The notes: generated by a model not told the origin, from the letters alone. A stretch of 64,000 nucleotides of DNA from Candidatus Ideonella esbjergensis (GCA_016710065.1 JADJLP010000013.1:1-64000); one strand, 5' to 3'; shown: positions 8,866 through 18,945, numbered from the stretch's first letter. Translations and numbers: made by a program.

Positions 8866-10320
8866 ATGAAGCGTACCGACGCCGACCAGTCCCTGCACCG
8901 CGCTGTGGTGGTCGCCCTGTGCTGCGCCGCGCTCGCCGTGGGCCCCGCGCCACTGCGGGCCGGTGACCTGAACGCCGAGGTGAACAACATGTTCAACAGC
9001 CTGGGCGCCATCGGCAACTACACCGCACCGGGAGCGTTCCGGGGGCAGACCTTCAACACCTACACCGGTGGCAGCCTGTTCATGCGGGCGCCGAACAAGG
9101 TCTACCAGCTCGCGGCGATCCAGTTTCCGAGCGCCCGCGCCGGCTGCGGCGGCATCGACGTGTTCGGCGGCTCCTTCTCGCACATCTCGGCGGCCGAGTT
9201 CAAGAACATGTTGCGCAACATCACGGCCGCGCTGCCGGGCATCGCCTTCCAGCTGGCGCTGGAGTCGGTCTCGCCGCTGCTGGGCGGGTTGACCAAGTGG
9301 GCCAAGGGCCTGGAGACGTGGATCAACAACGCGCGCATCAACTCCTGCGAGACCGCAAAGGCCATCGTCAGCACGGCCGCCGAGGCGGCAGGCTTCAGCT
9401 CGCAGGAGGCCTGTTCCGATCTGGCCATCGAGATGGGCCTGGAGACCGATCGGGATGCCGCGCGCCGCCGCTGCGCGACTGACCGCCCCAGCATCCTGGC
9501 CTCGGCCCGATCCTCAGGGGACGCCAACATCCGCAACAAGGCACCCTTCGTCGGCAACCTGACATGGAAGGCGCTGCAGCGCACCGGCACGTACCTCGAC
9601 GACCAGGAGCGTGAGCTCATCACGAGCATCGTCGGCACGGTGATCTTCTACCCAGAGGATACGGCGCGGGACCCCGAGCCCGTGGCGCCGACGATCACCT
9701 CGATCAGCCAGCTGCTGTACGGCCAGGCGGCTGGCGCCGGCACCAACGTCACGCAGCACCTGCTCCGGTGCAACAACTACACCGACTGCGACGTGGTGAC
9801 GCTGAACACCGGCTACACCCACACGCCCTTCACCGCCCGTGTCGAGACCATGATGCGCTCGATCGCTGACAAGATCGCCACGCGCACGGCGATCCCGAAC
9901 AACTCGGCCGAGGTTGGCTTCGTCAACCAGACCACCGAGCCGGTCTACAAGATGCTCTCGATCGGCGCGACGATCCCCGGCTCGGGGCTGTCCGACAGCC
10001 TGATCGCGCAGTACCGCGACGTGATAGCGGCCGACTACGCCTACGTCTTCCTGGAGCGGAACCTGCGCGTGGGCATGGCAGCCCTCGACAAGGACTACAC
10101 CCTGCAGCAGACCCAGCGGGATCGCGCCAACCTGGTGAGGCAGCGGGCCCAGGCCATGCTGCTGCAGTTGTCGCAGGAGAAGAACCTGCTGTACCAGAAG
10201 GTCGGCTCGTTCCGGGCCGTGTCCAGCCACCTGGAGCAGCTCGAGCGGCAGCTGCGGTCGAGCATGCCCCAGCACGTGATGGACATGCTGGGGCAGCAGG
10301 CGGCCTTCCAGGCCCGCTGA
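8866..10320 (+). CDS. traH: Conjugal transfer pilus assembly protein TraH
   Basis: A 484-residue exported protein with a good Shine-Dalgarno sequence (AAAGGAG) before ATG 8866. It has a signal peptide (VVVALCCAALAVGPAPLRA) and then the TraH hallmark N-terminus DLNAEVNNMFNSLGAIGNYT. The stretch CGGIDVFGGSFSHISAAEF is also typical of the family. The C-terminal part is rich in heptad-like Leu/Gln and may form coiled coil (about residues 410-470). TraH works in the periplasm/outer membrane in F-type pilus extension and mating-pair stabilisation. The gene looks intact. Confidence 0.9.
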   Translation: MKRTDADQSLHRAVVVALCCAALAVGPAPLRAGDLNAEVNNMFNSLGAIGNYTAPGAFRGQTFNTYTGGSLFMRAPNKVYQLAAIQFPSARAGCGGIDVFGGSFSHISAAEFKNMLRNITAALPGIAFQLALESVSPLLGGLTKWAKGLETWINNARINSCETAKAIVSTAAEAAGFSSQEACSDLAIEMGLETDRDAARRRCATDRPSILASARSSGDANIRNKAPFVGNLTWKALQRTGTYLDDQERELITSIVGTVIFYPEDTARDPEPVAPTITSISQLLYGQAAGAGTNVTQHLLRCNNYTDCDVVTLNTGYTHTPFTARVETMMRSIADKIATRTAIPNNSAEVGFVNQTTEPVYKMLSIGATIPGSGLSDSLIAQYRDVIAADYAYVFLERNLRVGMAALDKDYTLQQTQRDRANLVRQRAQAMLLQLSQEKNLLYQKVGSFRAVSSHLEQLERQLRSSMPQHVMDMLGQQAAFQAR

Positions 10321-10385
10321 CACATCGGTCGGCAGGACCGATTCCGCGGGCACCACGCCAGCAACCCGGAGGCGGGCCAATCCCC

Positions 10386-12367
10386 AGGAGCGACGCATGT
10401 GGGAGATCTACGCCTACCAGAACGCCGACAGCCTGTTCGGCATCTTCAACGCTGCGGCAGCCATCCACGGCTCTGGCGACTACATGGCGGCGGTCGCCGC
10501 CGTGGCCTTCTGCGGGTTCATCGCGGCGCTGGTGGCCTACGCCTTCGCGCCCGAGAAGCTGCAGGGTTGGAAATGGCTGGCCACGGTGCTGCTGGTGTTC
10601 TCCGTCCTCATCGTGCCGCGGGTGACCGTAGGCGTCGTCGACAAGACCGGCGGATCCGCCGTGAAGGTGGTGGCCAACGTCCCCTTCGGCGTGGCCTTCC
10701 TCGGCAGCGTCACCAGCACGGTCGGGCACACGCTCACGGGCCTGTTCGAGACGGCCTTCCAGGTCATTCCGGGCGTCGGCGCCCTGCCGAGCGAACTGAG
10801 CTACGAGAAGAACGGCCTGATGTTCGGCAACCGCCTCATCCGGGAGACAGGCGGCGTCGCCTTCCAGGATCCGAACTTCCGCACGGACCTGGTCAACTTC
10901 ATCCACAACTGCACGATGTACGACCTGATCGACGGCACGGTCGATCCGGGCACGTTCTCGAGCTCGGACGACGTGTGGGCGCTGATGGCATCGCCCAACC
11001 CGGCCCGCTTCACGACCTTGACCAGCGCCGGCGGCTCGATCACGGTCGACACCTGCCCGAACGCCTACACGAACCTCAACGGCCGGCTTCCCGCACAGCT
11101 GACCCGCATCCAGGGCAAGCTCGCCTTCCAGCTGAATCCGACGCTGCCGGCTGCGGCCGCCAACGCCGCCATCGCCGGGCAGATCCAGCAGGCCTACCTG
11201 AAGAACAGCATCGCGACTGCGGCCGCGACGGCGGCCGACCTGATCCGCCAGAACGCAGTGCTGAACGCGATCAACGACACCAGCAACATCATCGGTCAGA
11301 AGGTGAACGACCCTGCGGCCATGGTGCTCGCCGTCGGGCGGGCGCAGTCCGTGGCGCAGCAGAACGCGGCCTGGCTGAACGCCGGCAAAGTCGCCGAGCA
11401 GGCGCTGCCCGTGTTCCGCAACGTGATCGAGGCCATCACCTACGCGCTGTTCCCCCTGCTCGTCCTGCTGATGCTGCTGACCAGCGGGCGCGAGACCATG
11501 CTGGCCTTCAAGGGCTATGCCGCTGTGCTGATCTGGATCCAGCTCTGGCCGCCGCTGTATGCCGTGCTCAGCTACATGGCATCGATCTACGCCGCCTACG
11601 ACCTCGGGGCGGCGGCTGACCTGGGCAGCGGCGCCAAGGCTCTGTCGCTGCAGACTGCATCGACGATCTACTCGCGGGCGATCTCCGGCGAGGCCGTGGT
11701 CGGCTACCTGGCCATCAGCATCCCTTTCATCGCCTGGGCGGCGCTCAAGCGGATGGAGACCTTCGGCACCGCGCTGGTGGGCGGTCTCTCGGGCCTTCAG
11801 TCGATGGTGGCCGGCGCCACGGCAGGTGCCGCCGCGGGCAATCTGAGCATGGGCAATGTCTCGATGGACCAGATCCGCCTTGCGCCGAACCGGACGTCCG
11901 CGTTCATGAGCAACTGGCAGAACGACATCAGCGGCAACACCTTCTCTTCGAACATGCTGACCGGCCGGACCGCGGTGAGCCTGCTGCGCAACCAGGGCTA
12001 CGCGTCCCGGGTTGTCTCGATGCGCGTGAGCGAACAGGACGTGCAGGACGCCAGCCGCCAGGTCGACGCAGCCCGCAGCGAGGCGGTCGCCGCCAGCACC
12101 GAACGTTCGGCGGTGCTGTCCGAGGCATTCACCAAGGGCTTGGCAAAGCTGAAGTCATCGCGGAGCAGCACGGGGGCGACGTCCAGCAGCTTCGAGCAGT
12201 TGGGGCAAACCATTGATCGGCTGGATCAGATCTCCCGAAGCGTTTCCGAGTCCACTGGGCTGACACAGTCTCAGGTTGCTCGCATTGCGCTTGGCGTTAC
12301 AGGTCATGCTGGATTCAATGCGCGGTTCGTTGGCGCCCAACTGAACGCGAGTGCAGACAAGACCTAC
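10386..12367 (+). repeat. Long direct repeat, left copy (traG)
   Basis: Matches 41397-43377 in the same orientation. The repeat starts about 11 bases before the traG ATG and ends within codon 657. The two copies differ at about 25 positions in the first kilobase, but I saw no difference from about 11390 to 12366. Confidence 0.9.
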
Positions 12368-12412
12368 CCTACCAGCCATGGCAGCATCCCTTGTTCCAAG
12401 CCCGCAGCCTGA
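10397..12412 (+). pseudogene. traG: TraG, copy 1, C-terminally truncated
   Basis: F-type TraG is an inner-membrane protein with a periplasmic C-terminal part needed for pilus assembly, mating-pair stabilisation and entry exclusion. This copy begins MWEIYAYQNADSLFGIFN and has membrane segments near residues 30-75 and around 340-470. It stays in frame for about 656 codons, then diverges from copy 2 at 12367 and ends after about 15 unrelated residues. Copy 2 (41405-44180) shows the missing last about 270 residues. This is the copy linked to traN-traF-traH. The missing C-terminal region makes full function doubtful. Confidence 0.85.
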
Positions 12413-12421
12413 GACGACAAG

Positions 12422-13212
12422 ATGAAGAGCCTGCTCCTCGCCGCGACCCTCGCATCGGCGTCCTGCTTCGCTTCCGCCGAGTCTTCCGAAGTGGTGGATC
12501 TTGCGTCGCGTCCGCAGGTGATCCAGCGGACCTTGGTTGAAAGACCTGCCGGCCAGCCGACCGGCGCAACGCTGGTGCTCTTGATGGGCGCTAATGGCCA
12601 ACTGGGCATCTTTCCGAACGGCAGCCTTCGGCGTGACAGCCACTTCCTGGCGCGCGTGCGCGGCCTCTTCACAGCGCGTGGTCCCGCGGTCGTTCTGGTG
12701 GACGCACCCAGCGATCGGGGCGACCTGGACGGGGACTTCCGTGAAACCAAGAATCACGCGGCCGACCCCGGCGCGGTGATCGCCTACGCACGCAAGGCGT
12801 TCGGTCAGCCGGTCTGGCTGGTGGGCCACAGCCGGGGCACCCATTCGGCCGTGACGGCCGCGATGCGCCTGGCAGGGGACGCGGCCCCCGAGGTCATCGT
12901 GCTTGCCGCGGCGATGCTGGACAGCAGTCGGTTCGCATCCTCGACAGCGAAGCCACTGCAGGAATCCGGCGTGTGAGCTTGCGCACCCGGGTTCTCGTGC
13001 TGCACCACAGGCAGGACGCCTGCCCGGTGTCGCCGCCGGCGAAACTGTCGGAATTGCAGGCGAAGCTGCCGGCTGAAACGAGCAAGATCGTCACGTACGA
13101 CGGTGGAATCTCGCGCGGAGCGCTTTGCAACGTGCAGGCGTTCCACAGCTTCAACGGCATCGAACAGCAAGTCGTGGACGATCTCTCGGCCTACGTCAAC
13201 CAAGGCAAGTAG
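12422..13212 (+). pseudogene. Secreted alpha/beta hydrolase, frameshifted
   Basis: Starts MKSLLLAATLASASCFA, a signal peptide, and reaches the nucleophile elbow GHSRGT at about residue 137. The first frame stops at 12976. The rest continues in the -1 frame from 12973 with LVLHHRQDACPV (probable acid residue) and FHSFNGIE (probable catalytic His). So the Ser-Asp-His triad is spread over two frames that overlap at GTGTGA. A one-base deletion near 12960 explains it. The substrate is unknown. It lies directly after truncated traG, so it belongs to the inserted mosaic rather than the conjugation operon. Confidence 0.75.
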
Positions 13213-13233
13213 CGGCAACCAGTCACGAGGGCT

Positions 13234-13992
13234 TCACCGGGTCACACCGTTGAGAAATGCCGCCTTGACGGATGCAGGGTCGCTTCCTTCCAGGCCCAGC
13301 ACGCGTGCCGTGCGACCCGTGGCTTCGAAGTCGGCGCCGCAGAGGATTCCGCTGATCCGGATGAAGGCATCCGTCAGCGGAAGCGGCAGTCCTATCTGCT
13401 TGGCCAGCGAGTTCCAGGTGACCAGGCCGAAGGGAATGTCTTCCGTGAAGTAGCGGTGGGTCAACGAGTCGGGTTCGGGGAAGGCCTGGCGCCCGTAGCC
13501 TTGAACGATCCGCTCCACATGGCTGCCTTCGGTGACACCGTAGGCCGTGGCGAGGAACTCCCAGAAGCTGTGTGTCTTCACGCCAAGGGCTTCCGCCAGG
13601 GAAAGGCGTTCCTCGTCCAGTGCGTTGATGACTTCAGCAATCCTGGGTGTGACAAGCGTGTGCTGAGGCAGCTTGGCCGAGTCCTCCACCGTCTTGATAT
13701 TCAATACCGCGGGGGGAACGTGGTAGATCGCGTTGCAGTTTCCGAGGCCCACCGAAAGCGTGTCGGTGCCGTCCACGTAGCGATTCCCGAAGTACGGGCT
13801 GAGTCTCGCCAGTGCCTCCTGGCAGGCGGCATGCGGAATGGTGGCCAATGGCACGGCCTGCTTGATGGCGCCGATGAAGACCTTGGCAGGGCCGCGCAGG
13901 CGGCAGGTATAGAGGCTGGTCGCCGTTTCCGCGATCAGGCAGGGACGGCGCTGAGCCAGCGCGAAATGCCTCGCCAGCTCAAGGGAGCTTCC
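13234..13992 (-). pseudogene. Opine (octopine/nopaline) dehydrogenase family, C-terminal fragment
   Basis: About 250 residues on the minus strand match the pattern of the alpha-helical domain of NADP octopine/nopaline dehydrogenases. Examples are IAETATSLYTCRLRGP near its beginning, NCNAIYHVPPAVLN in the middle, and HRYFTEDIPFGLVTWNSL followed by a GADFEATGRT-like block. The Rossmann NAD(P)-binding N-terminus is missing because the gene is cut by the IS91-like fragment A at about 13993. Such enzymes reductively join amino acids to keto acids. The fragment cannot be active. Confidence 0.75.
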
Positions 13993-13995
13993 TAG

Positions 13996-14533
13996 CAGCA
14001 GCCGGGCAACGCGGCCACACCCACACCCGAACCTGAAGCACGCCCGAAGCGAGCGGCGCATTACTTGTGGGCGGTGCTGATTGCCCGCATCTACGAGGCA
14101 TTTCCGCTGCTGTGCCCCATGTGCGGTGGGCAGATGCGCATCATTGCCTTCATCACCCACAGCGCCGAAATCCGCCACATCCTGAACCACATCGGGGTGG
14201 AGTCTGCCCCCCGCACATCACCCCGGCACGCGGGCCACCGCTGTGGGAGGGCTGCGACGCGCCGGTGGATGATGGTGCGCAAGGCGAGCCGGATTGGGAT
14301 CTGGCAGCTCAACCCGACGAGGTAGACCAGCGCGTCAATTGGTGACCCAGTGAAGCGGCGGTATCCATCGCTGCGGGGAAGCAGCTGCGCGCGCGCCAGG
14401 CCCAAATGCATACTGCCTCCCAAGCTCTTGCCATTGAGCGGCAAGCGAGCGCTCAACCTTCCTTGGCCGAACGTGTTTCGAGGCCCAAAACTCGTGCCAT
14501 ACTTGGCCTCATGCGGTTGAATTTCCTATCCGT
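13996..14533 (+). mobile_element. IS91-like element A, 3' remnant with intact right end
   Basis: Encodes only the last about 95 residues of the transposase found in copies B-E: HYLWAVLIARIYEAFPLLC, the CxxC pair CPMCGGQMRIIAF, and the C-terminal VDQRVNW. A non-coding tail follows, ending ...cctatccgt at 14533. The same terminal sequence ends copies B, C and D, so the right boundary is fixed by comparison. The left limit is approximate. The element truncates the opine dehydrogenase fragment on its left and hipA on its right. Confidence 0.8.
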
Positions 14534-15079
14534 CGCGACGGGGTGTACCTGGGGTTTGAAGACTTTTGCGTGCTCAACGGCAAAACCGCCAGCCAGAAAT
14601 ACGATGGCTCGTACGAAGGCGTTACCAGGCGCATTCGTGATTTTGTGTCGCCCGAACAGGTGCGGCCCGCGCTGGCGCAATTTTTCAAAGCGCTGGCCTT
14701 GTCGTGCGCCCTGAAAAATGGCGATGCGCATCTGAAGAATTTTGGGGTGCTGTATGACGATGCCGAAAGCGAAGTCCGCCTGGCCCCGATCTACGACCTG
14801 GTGACCACCACCGCGTACAAGCCTGCGGATATCCTGGCGCTCACCCTGGGCGGCAGCAAGCGCTGGCCCGCTGCGAAGGCGCTGCTGGCCTTTGCCCGCA
14901 CCCACTGCAACATGACCGAGGCGCGGGCCAGGGAGCTGCTGGGGGCGGTGGCGCAGGGTGTGTTGCGTGCGGCGCAGGAGCTGCGGCAGCACCTGCACGG
15001 CACCCCCGCCTTTCAGACGGTAGGGGCAGCCATGCTGGCGGAATGGAGTGTGGGTTTGAAGCACTCCAATCAGCCATAG
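14534..15079 (+). pseudogene. hipA: HipA-like toxin kinase, C-terminal fragment
   Basis: The stretch from GVYLGFEDFCVLNG to the stop at 15079 carries the HipA kinase core. NGDAHLKNFGVLYDD holds the catalytic-loop and metal-binding residues, LAPIYDLVTT follows, and the helical C-terminal end is present. HipA kinases phosphorylate targets such as glutamyl-tRNA synthetase in toxin-antitoxin modules. The N-terminal half and any hipB partner are missing, because IS91-like element A ends exactly at the first codon kept. It cannot act as a toxin in this form. Confidence 0.8.
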
Positions 15080-15105
15080 GGGCTTATCGGTTGGCGCAAG
15101 TTGCT

Positions 15106-15165
15106 ACACATTTCATAGCTGCTTGCGCAGTATCTATGCGGGCTAGAGGCCAAAAAGCCTCTCAA
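15106..15165. repeat. Comamonadaceae-type intergenic repeat
   Basis: Contains atagctgcttgcgc, a short spacer, then gcgggctagaggcc and a small aagaggc-type hairpin. I recognise this layout as a widespread small repeat of Comamonadaceae intergenic regions (from memory). A second copy, reversed, lies inside lpdA at about 36650-36705. Confidence 0.55.
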
Positions 15166-15193
15166 AATTGACGCAGATAGTCCTGGTCGGCGC

Positions 15194-15775
15194 TCAGGCG
15201 GCGTTCAGCTTGGCCGCCGCCCACAGCGTCTTGTCCACCACCGCGCGTACGCCGTTGTACTGCGCCGGGGAGTGCAGCTCGCCCTCGCCATCAAACGCCT
15301 CGCCAGCTCGGCCCAGTGCGTACTGCACCGGGTTGACCCAGCACTGCAGGTTCATCAGCATGGGCTGCAAGGTGTTGAGCGAACGCAAGCCGCCCATGGC
15401 ACCACCGGAGGCACTGAGCAAGCCCACCACCTTGCCCGCAAACGGCTTGTCGCCATTGCTCCACACGGCATGGCCCTTGACCGGGCTGCTGGCCCAGTCG
15501 AGCGTGTTTTTGAGCAAGCCGGTGTAGCTGCCGTTGTACTCAGGGGAGCAAATCAGCCAGGCGGGGTGCGCGTCCATCAACTCTTTGAGCCGAATCACGT
15601 CGGCAGGGGTGCCGCGGGATTCGAGGTCGGCGTTGTAGAGCGGGATGTCAAAGTCCGCCAGCTCGATGTGCGAGACCTCCGCCCCGGCCGCGCGGGCCAT
15701 GTTGGCGGCCACGCGGGCGAGTTGGCGGTTGTACGAGTTCAGGCGGGTGCTGCCTGCGAAGACCAGGAGTTTCAT
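15194..15775 (-). CDS. NADPH-dependent FMN reductase
   Basis: A 193-residue flavodoxin-like protein. FAGSTRLNSYNRQLA is the phosphate-binding loop of the FMN_red family, and SPEYNGSYTGLLKNTLDW is its second signature. These enzymes reduce FMN or quinones/azo compounds with NAD(P)H in the cytoplasm. It is the last gene of a short minus-strand run with a membrane protein and a sterol desaturase, 9 bases after its neighbour, so probably co-transcribed. It looks intact and has base composition like the core genes, so this block is likely of Comamonadaceae origin. Confidence 0.85.
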   Translation of the reverse strand: MKLLVFAGSTRLNSYNRQLARVAANMARAAGAEVSHIELADFDIPLYNADLESRGTPADVIRLKELMDAHPAWLICSPEYNGSYTGLLKNTLDWASSPVKGHAVWSNGDKPFAGKVVGLLSASGGAMGGLRSLNTLQPMLMNLQCWVNPVQYALGRAGEAFDGEGELHSPAQYNGVRAVVDKTLWAAAKLNAA

Positions 15776-15784
15776 GGGTTGAGC

Positions 15785-16354
15785 TTACAGATCTTTGTCC
15801 AGCTTCACGCGCGACAGCAGCAGCAAACCAATGGCCAGCAGGTAATGCAGCGCCTGCACCTTGTTGAACATGCCGGCCAGCAGCACATCGGGCTTGACCG
15901 CAGCAAACACCGCAAAACCACCCACCAACGACAGCGCACCCAGAATGCCCACCAGCGACTTGCGCTGCAGCATGGTGGCCACGATCAGGATGATGCTCAG
16001 GCCCGGCAAGGCTTGGCCCCACCAGGGAGCGACGGTGAGCGCCGCCGACACGCCAAAGCCACCCACCAGCACGATAAAGCGCCCGGCGGCAGCCATGCGG
16101 GTGGATGTAGGCGAGAACGGCCAGCGCAGCGCGATGGCAAACAGCGTGAACGACACACAGGCCGAGAACACGCTCATGAACTTGTGTGGCCCCAGGGCCC
16201 AGGGCACCTCGCTGAAGCGCAGCACGCCCAAGGTGGAGGCGATGCCCAAGATCAACATGCCGCCCGTCCAGGCGGCCCGCTGGCGGCCTGCGCTCCAGCC
16301 CAGGTAGGCGCATACCAGCGCGAGAATCAGGTCAGATAGTGCGTCGGCGTTCAT
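15785..16354 (-). CDS. Predicted inner-membrane protein
   Basis: A 189-residue protein with five to six hydrophobic helices (for example LILALVCAYLGW, FSACVSFTLFAIALRW, LSIILIVATMLQ, ILGALSLVGGFAVFAAV, YLLAIGLLLLS). I do not recognise the family. It overlaps the end of the sterol desaturase gene by 4 bases (ATGA type), so the two are probably translated together and may act together in membrane lipid modification (inference). Confidence 0.65.
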   Translation of the reverse strand: MNADALSDLILALVCAYLGWSAGRQRAAWTGGMLILGIASTLGVLRFSEVPWALGPHKFMSVFSACVSFTLFAIALRWPFSPTSTRMAAAGRFIVLVGGFGVSAALTVAPWWGQALPGLSIILIVATMLQRKSLVGILGALSLVGGFAVFAAVKPDVLLAGMFNKVQALHYLLAIGLLLLSRVKLDKDL

Positions 16355-17562
16355 GCAGCGACTCCCATAGAAGTTTGTTTACCCTGACGCATCAGGAAGA
16401 ATGCGCTGGTCAGCGCCCACAGCACGCCCGCAGCGCGAGCCGCCATGGGCATGTCAAAACCAAACCAGTTGGCGGAAGCCGCCAGGCCCGCGCCCATGCC
16501 CAGTACGCGCACCAGTTCCAGCGAGCGCGCCCAGCTGGTGCCTTGCAGCATCAGGCCGATGCTCATGTAGCTCAGGCCCAGCAGTACGCCGTAGCCCAGG
16601 CCCTGCGCCAGCGGCAGGTTGCCCGCACCGGCGATGCAGTGCACCGCAAAAATCAGCAGCACAGCCGATTGAGCCGCCGCGTAGCCACGCAGCGTGGAAC
16701 TGGGGGCGAAGCGGGTGAAGTTTTTCTCGTCAAAGTGCTCAATGGGCTGGTCTGTCCAGCCGCCGGGTGGGGCCATCCACACGCCCAGCTTGGCGCGCCA
16801 GCCTTTGGTCTGGCCAGCCAGCTTCCACAAGTCCACGTAGTAGTGCAGGTTGCCCCACAAGATGTTGTAGCTCTGCAGCGGCTTGCGCACACCGTAGGTG
16901 ATTTTTTCGCCCACGCGCTCTTCGGCAAAGGTGCCAAACATGCGATCCCAGATGACCAGCAGGCCACCGTAGTTTTTGTCGATGCAGTAATCGTTCTGGC
17001 CGTGGTGCACGCGGTGGTTGGAAGGGGACACAAACACGCGGTCAAACCAGCCCATGCGGCCCACCAGCTCGGTGTGCACCCAGAACTGGTACAGCAGGTC
17101 GATCAGGCCGACGATGACGAACATCTTGGGCGGCACGCCCATCAGCGCCATGGGCAGGTAAAAAATCCACACCACAGCTTTGCCGGAGGCCGTTTGGCGC
17201 ATGGCGGTGCTCAGGTTGTAGTACTCGGACGAGTGGTGCACGATGTGCGAGGCCCAGACAAAGCTGACCTCGTGCCCCAGGCGGTGCACCCAGTAGTAGC
17301 AAAAGTCGTAGAACAACAGCGCCAAAACCCACAGCACGATGGAGTCCATGGGCCACTCGGCCAGACGGAAGTTGTCGTACACCACGGTGTACACGGCCAC
17401 ATTGATGAACACCGAGAAGATGAGCATGAAGATGCCCATGTGGGCGCTGGTCAGCGCATCGGCCAGGTCATACAGCGCCAGTTTTTTCTTGCGGTGCAGC
17501 AGCCAGACCTCGAAGGCGATGGCGATAAAAAATATCGGTAGGGCAAATACAAGGGGGTTCAC
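16351..17562 (-). CDS. Sterol desaturase / fatty acid hydroxylase family membrane protein
   Basis: A 403-residue multi-span membrane protein carrying the three histidine boxes of the non-haem di-iron hydroxylase superfamily: HRLGHE, HIVHHSSEYYN and NHRVHHGQN. The family introduces hydroxyl groups or double bonds into lipids in the membrane; the substrate cannot be told here. The N-terminus (FALPIFFIAIAFEVWLL) is a membrane anchor. The C-terminal third adds four more hydrophobic segments, longer than the minimal family. It is divergent from the LysR regulator at 17680 across a 117-base gap, which suggests control by that regulator. Confidence 0.88.
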   Translation of the reverse strand: MNPLVFALPIFFIAIAFEVWLLHRKKKLALYDLADALTSAHMGIFMLIFSVFINVAVYTVVYDNFRLAEWPMDSIVLWVLALLFYDFCYYWVHRLGHEVSFVWASHIVHHSSEYYNLSTAMRQTASGKAVVWIFYLPMALMGVPPKMFVIVGLIDLLYQFWVHTELVGRMGWFDRVFVSPSNHRVHHGQNDYCIDKNYGGLLVIWDRMFGTFAEERVGEKITYGVRKPLQSYNILWGNLHYYVDLWKLAGQTKGWRAKLGVWMAPPGGWTDQPIEHFDEKNFTRFAPSSTLRGYAAAQSAVLLIFAVHCIAGAGNLPLAQGLGYGVLLGLSYMSIGLMLQGTSWARSLELVRVLGMGAGLAASANWFGFDMPMAARAAGVLWALTSAFFLMRQGKQTSMGVAA

Positions 17563-17679
17563 GGTTGTCTCCTATATAGGTATGCGAAAGCCCAGTGATT
17601 GTTAAAGCAGCGGGGCAAAACGTCCATTGCATTTATAGTTAAGAATCGATGCGTTTGGTGCATCGCAAAGGAGATTGCC

Positions 17680-18570
17680 ATGGATTTGAAACGTATGGGT
17701 CACGTGGTGGCCCTGGCCGATGCCCGCCACTTTGGTCGCGCCGCCGAGCAGTGCCACCTGAGCCAGCCCGCGTTCAGCCGCAGCATCCTGGCGGCGGAGG
17801 ACGAGCTGGGCTTGCTGCTCTTTAACCGTGGCACCGCCGAGGTGACCTGCACCGATGCCGGAGCCTTCGTGGTGGAGCGTGCCCGCAAGCTGCTGTTTGA
17901 CAGCCGCTGCCTGGAGCGCGACGTGTCGCTGTACCGCGAGCGCAAAATCGGCGACATTGCCTTTGGTGTCGGCCCCTACCCGGCGGCAACCGTTCTGCAA
18001 AGCTTGCTGTGCGATTTGCGAACCCACTACGCAGGCATCCATATTTACGTGGATGTGAACAAAGCCCCGTACCTGACCGAGCATTTGCGCAACGAGACGT
18101 TGGACTTCTTTATCGCCAGCCTGGCGTTTGTGCCCACTGATCCGGATCTGGTGATCGCCCCGCTGGGCAAGCTGTATGCGGAGTTCTATGTGCGGCGGGA
18201 TCATCCGCTGTGCGGGCAGGCGGTGCCGCTGGCCGCATTGCTGCCCTATGGGGTGGCGACGGTGGATGTGGCGCAGCCCATTCAGCTGGAGCTGGGCCGG
18301 CTGGCGGGGCTGGCCAGCGGCGCGGGCTTCCCGATGGCGGTGACGTGTGACGACGTGCAGGTGCTCAAAGGCGTGGCGCTGGCGACCGACACCGTGGCCG
18401 TGTGCCCGGTGGGGGGTGTGGCGGCCGAGGTGCAGCAGGGCGCGCTGGTGCGCCTGGCGGTGACGGATGTGGAACCGATGTTCGCCCCCATCGGTGTCGT
18501 CTCTCTGCGCGGGCGCAGCTTTTCGGCGATGGCGGAGTATGCGATTGGGGTGTTGGGGCGGTTGGTCTAG
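17680..18570 (+). CDS. LysR-family transcriptional regulator
   Basis: A 296-residue protein with an N-terminal winged helix-turn-helix (FGRAAEQCHLSQPAFSRSI) and a periplasmic-binding-like effector domain. ATG 17680 is preceded by AAAGGAG and gives the usual LysR N-terminus MDLKRMGHVVALADARHF; an upstream in-frame start would add 27 atypical residues. It is divergent from the sterol desaturase operon, the classical LysR arrangement, so that operon is the likely target. mnmG follows 44 bases downstream but is truncated. Confidence 0.88.
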   Translation: MDLKRMGHVVALADARHFGRAAEQCHLSQPAFSRSILAAEDELGLLLFNRGTAEVTCTDAGAFVVERARKLLFDSRCLERDVSLYRERKIGDIAFGVGPYPAATVLQSLLCDLRTHYAGIHIYVDVNKAPYLTEHLRNETLDFFIASLAFVPTDPDLVIAPLGKLYAEFYVRRDHPLCGQAVPLAALLPYGVATVDVAQPIQLELGRLAGLASGAGFPMAVTCDDVQVLKGVALATDTVAVCPVGGVAAEVQQGALVRLAVTDVEPMFAPIGVVSLRGRSFSAMAEYAIGVLGRLV

Positions 18571-18614
18571 GGCGGGGCGGCGGCATTTTGCGGTGGCCCC
18601 CGTAAAATCGGGCC

Positions 18615-18809
18615 ATGCTTTACCCCCAAACTTTTGACGTAATCGTCGTCGGTGGCGGCCACGCCGGCACCGAGGCGGCGCTGGCCGCTGCCCGCATGGG
18701 CTGCAAAACGCTGCTGCTCTCCCACAACATCGAAACCCTGGGGCAGATGAGCTGCAACCCCAGCATTGGCGGCATTGGCAAGGGGCACTTGGTCAAAGAG
18801 GTGGATGCG
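18615..18809 (+). pseudogene. mnmG: MnmG (GidA), N-terminal fragment
   Basis: The first 65 codons are the FAD-binding start of tRNA uridine 5-carboxymethylaminomethyl synthesis enzyme MnmG: FDVIVVGGGHAGTEAALAAA, then SCNPSIGGIGKGHLVKEVDA. The family is about 630-650 residues, so nine tenths are missing. At 18810 the sequence jumps to unrelated DNA. A functional mnmG would have to exist elsewhere in the genome. It marks the broken right edge of the Comamonadaceae block starting at 15194. Confidence 0.9.
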
Positions 18810-18945
18810 CCAATCGGGGCGAGGCTGTTAACGCCCTCAAGCGCGCCATTTATACCGGCCGGATCAGCCCGGCGCAGGCCAAACGTGTCGATGAAATGCA
18901 GGCTGTGGCCGATGCGTTGAGCCTGATGGCCAACACCCGCATCCG
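18810..18945 (+). other. Orphan coding-like fragment between mnmG' and the lpdA 3' copy
   Basis: One frame is open through the whole 136 bases and reads like real protein (RGEAVNALKRAIYTGRISPA, then AKRVDEMQAVADALSLM). Both ends are cut by junctions. I do not recognise the parent gene. Confidence 0.4.

Noticed and set aside
13992..14190. Extension of the opine dehydrogenase frame into 13993-14190
   Set aside because: This part is the antisense of the IS91-like transposase C-terminus, an accidental open frame across the junction.
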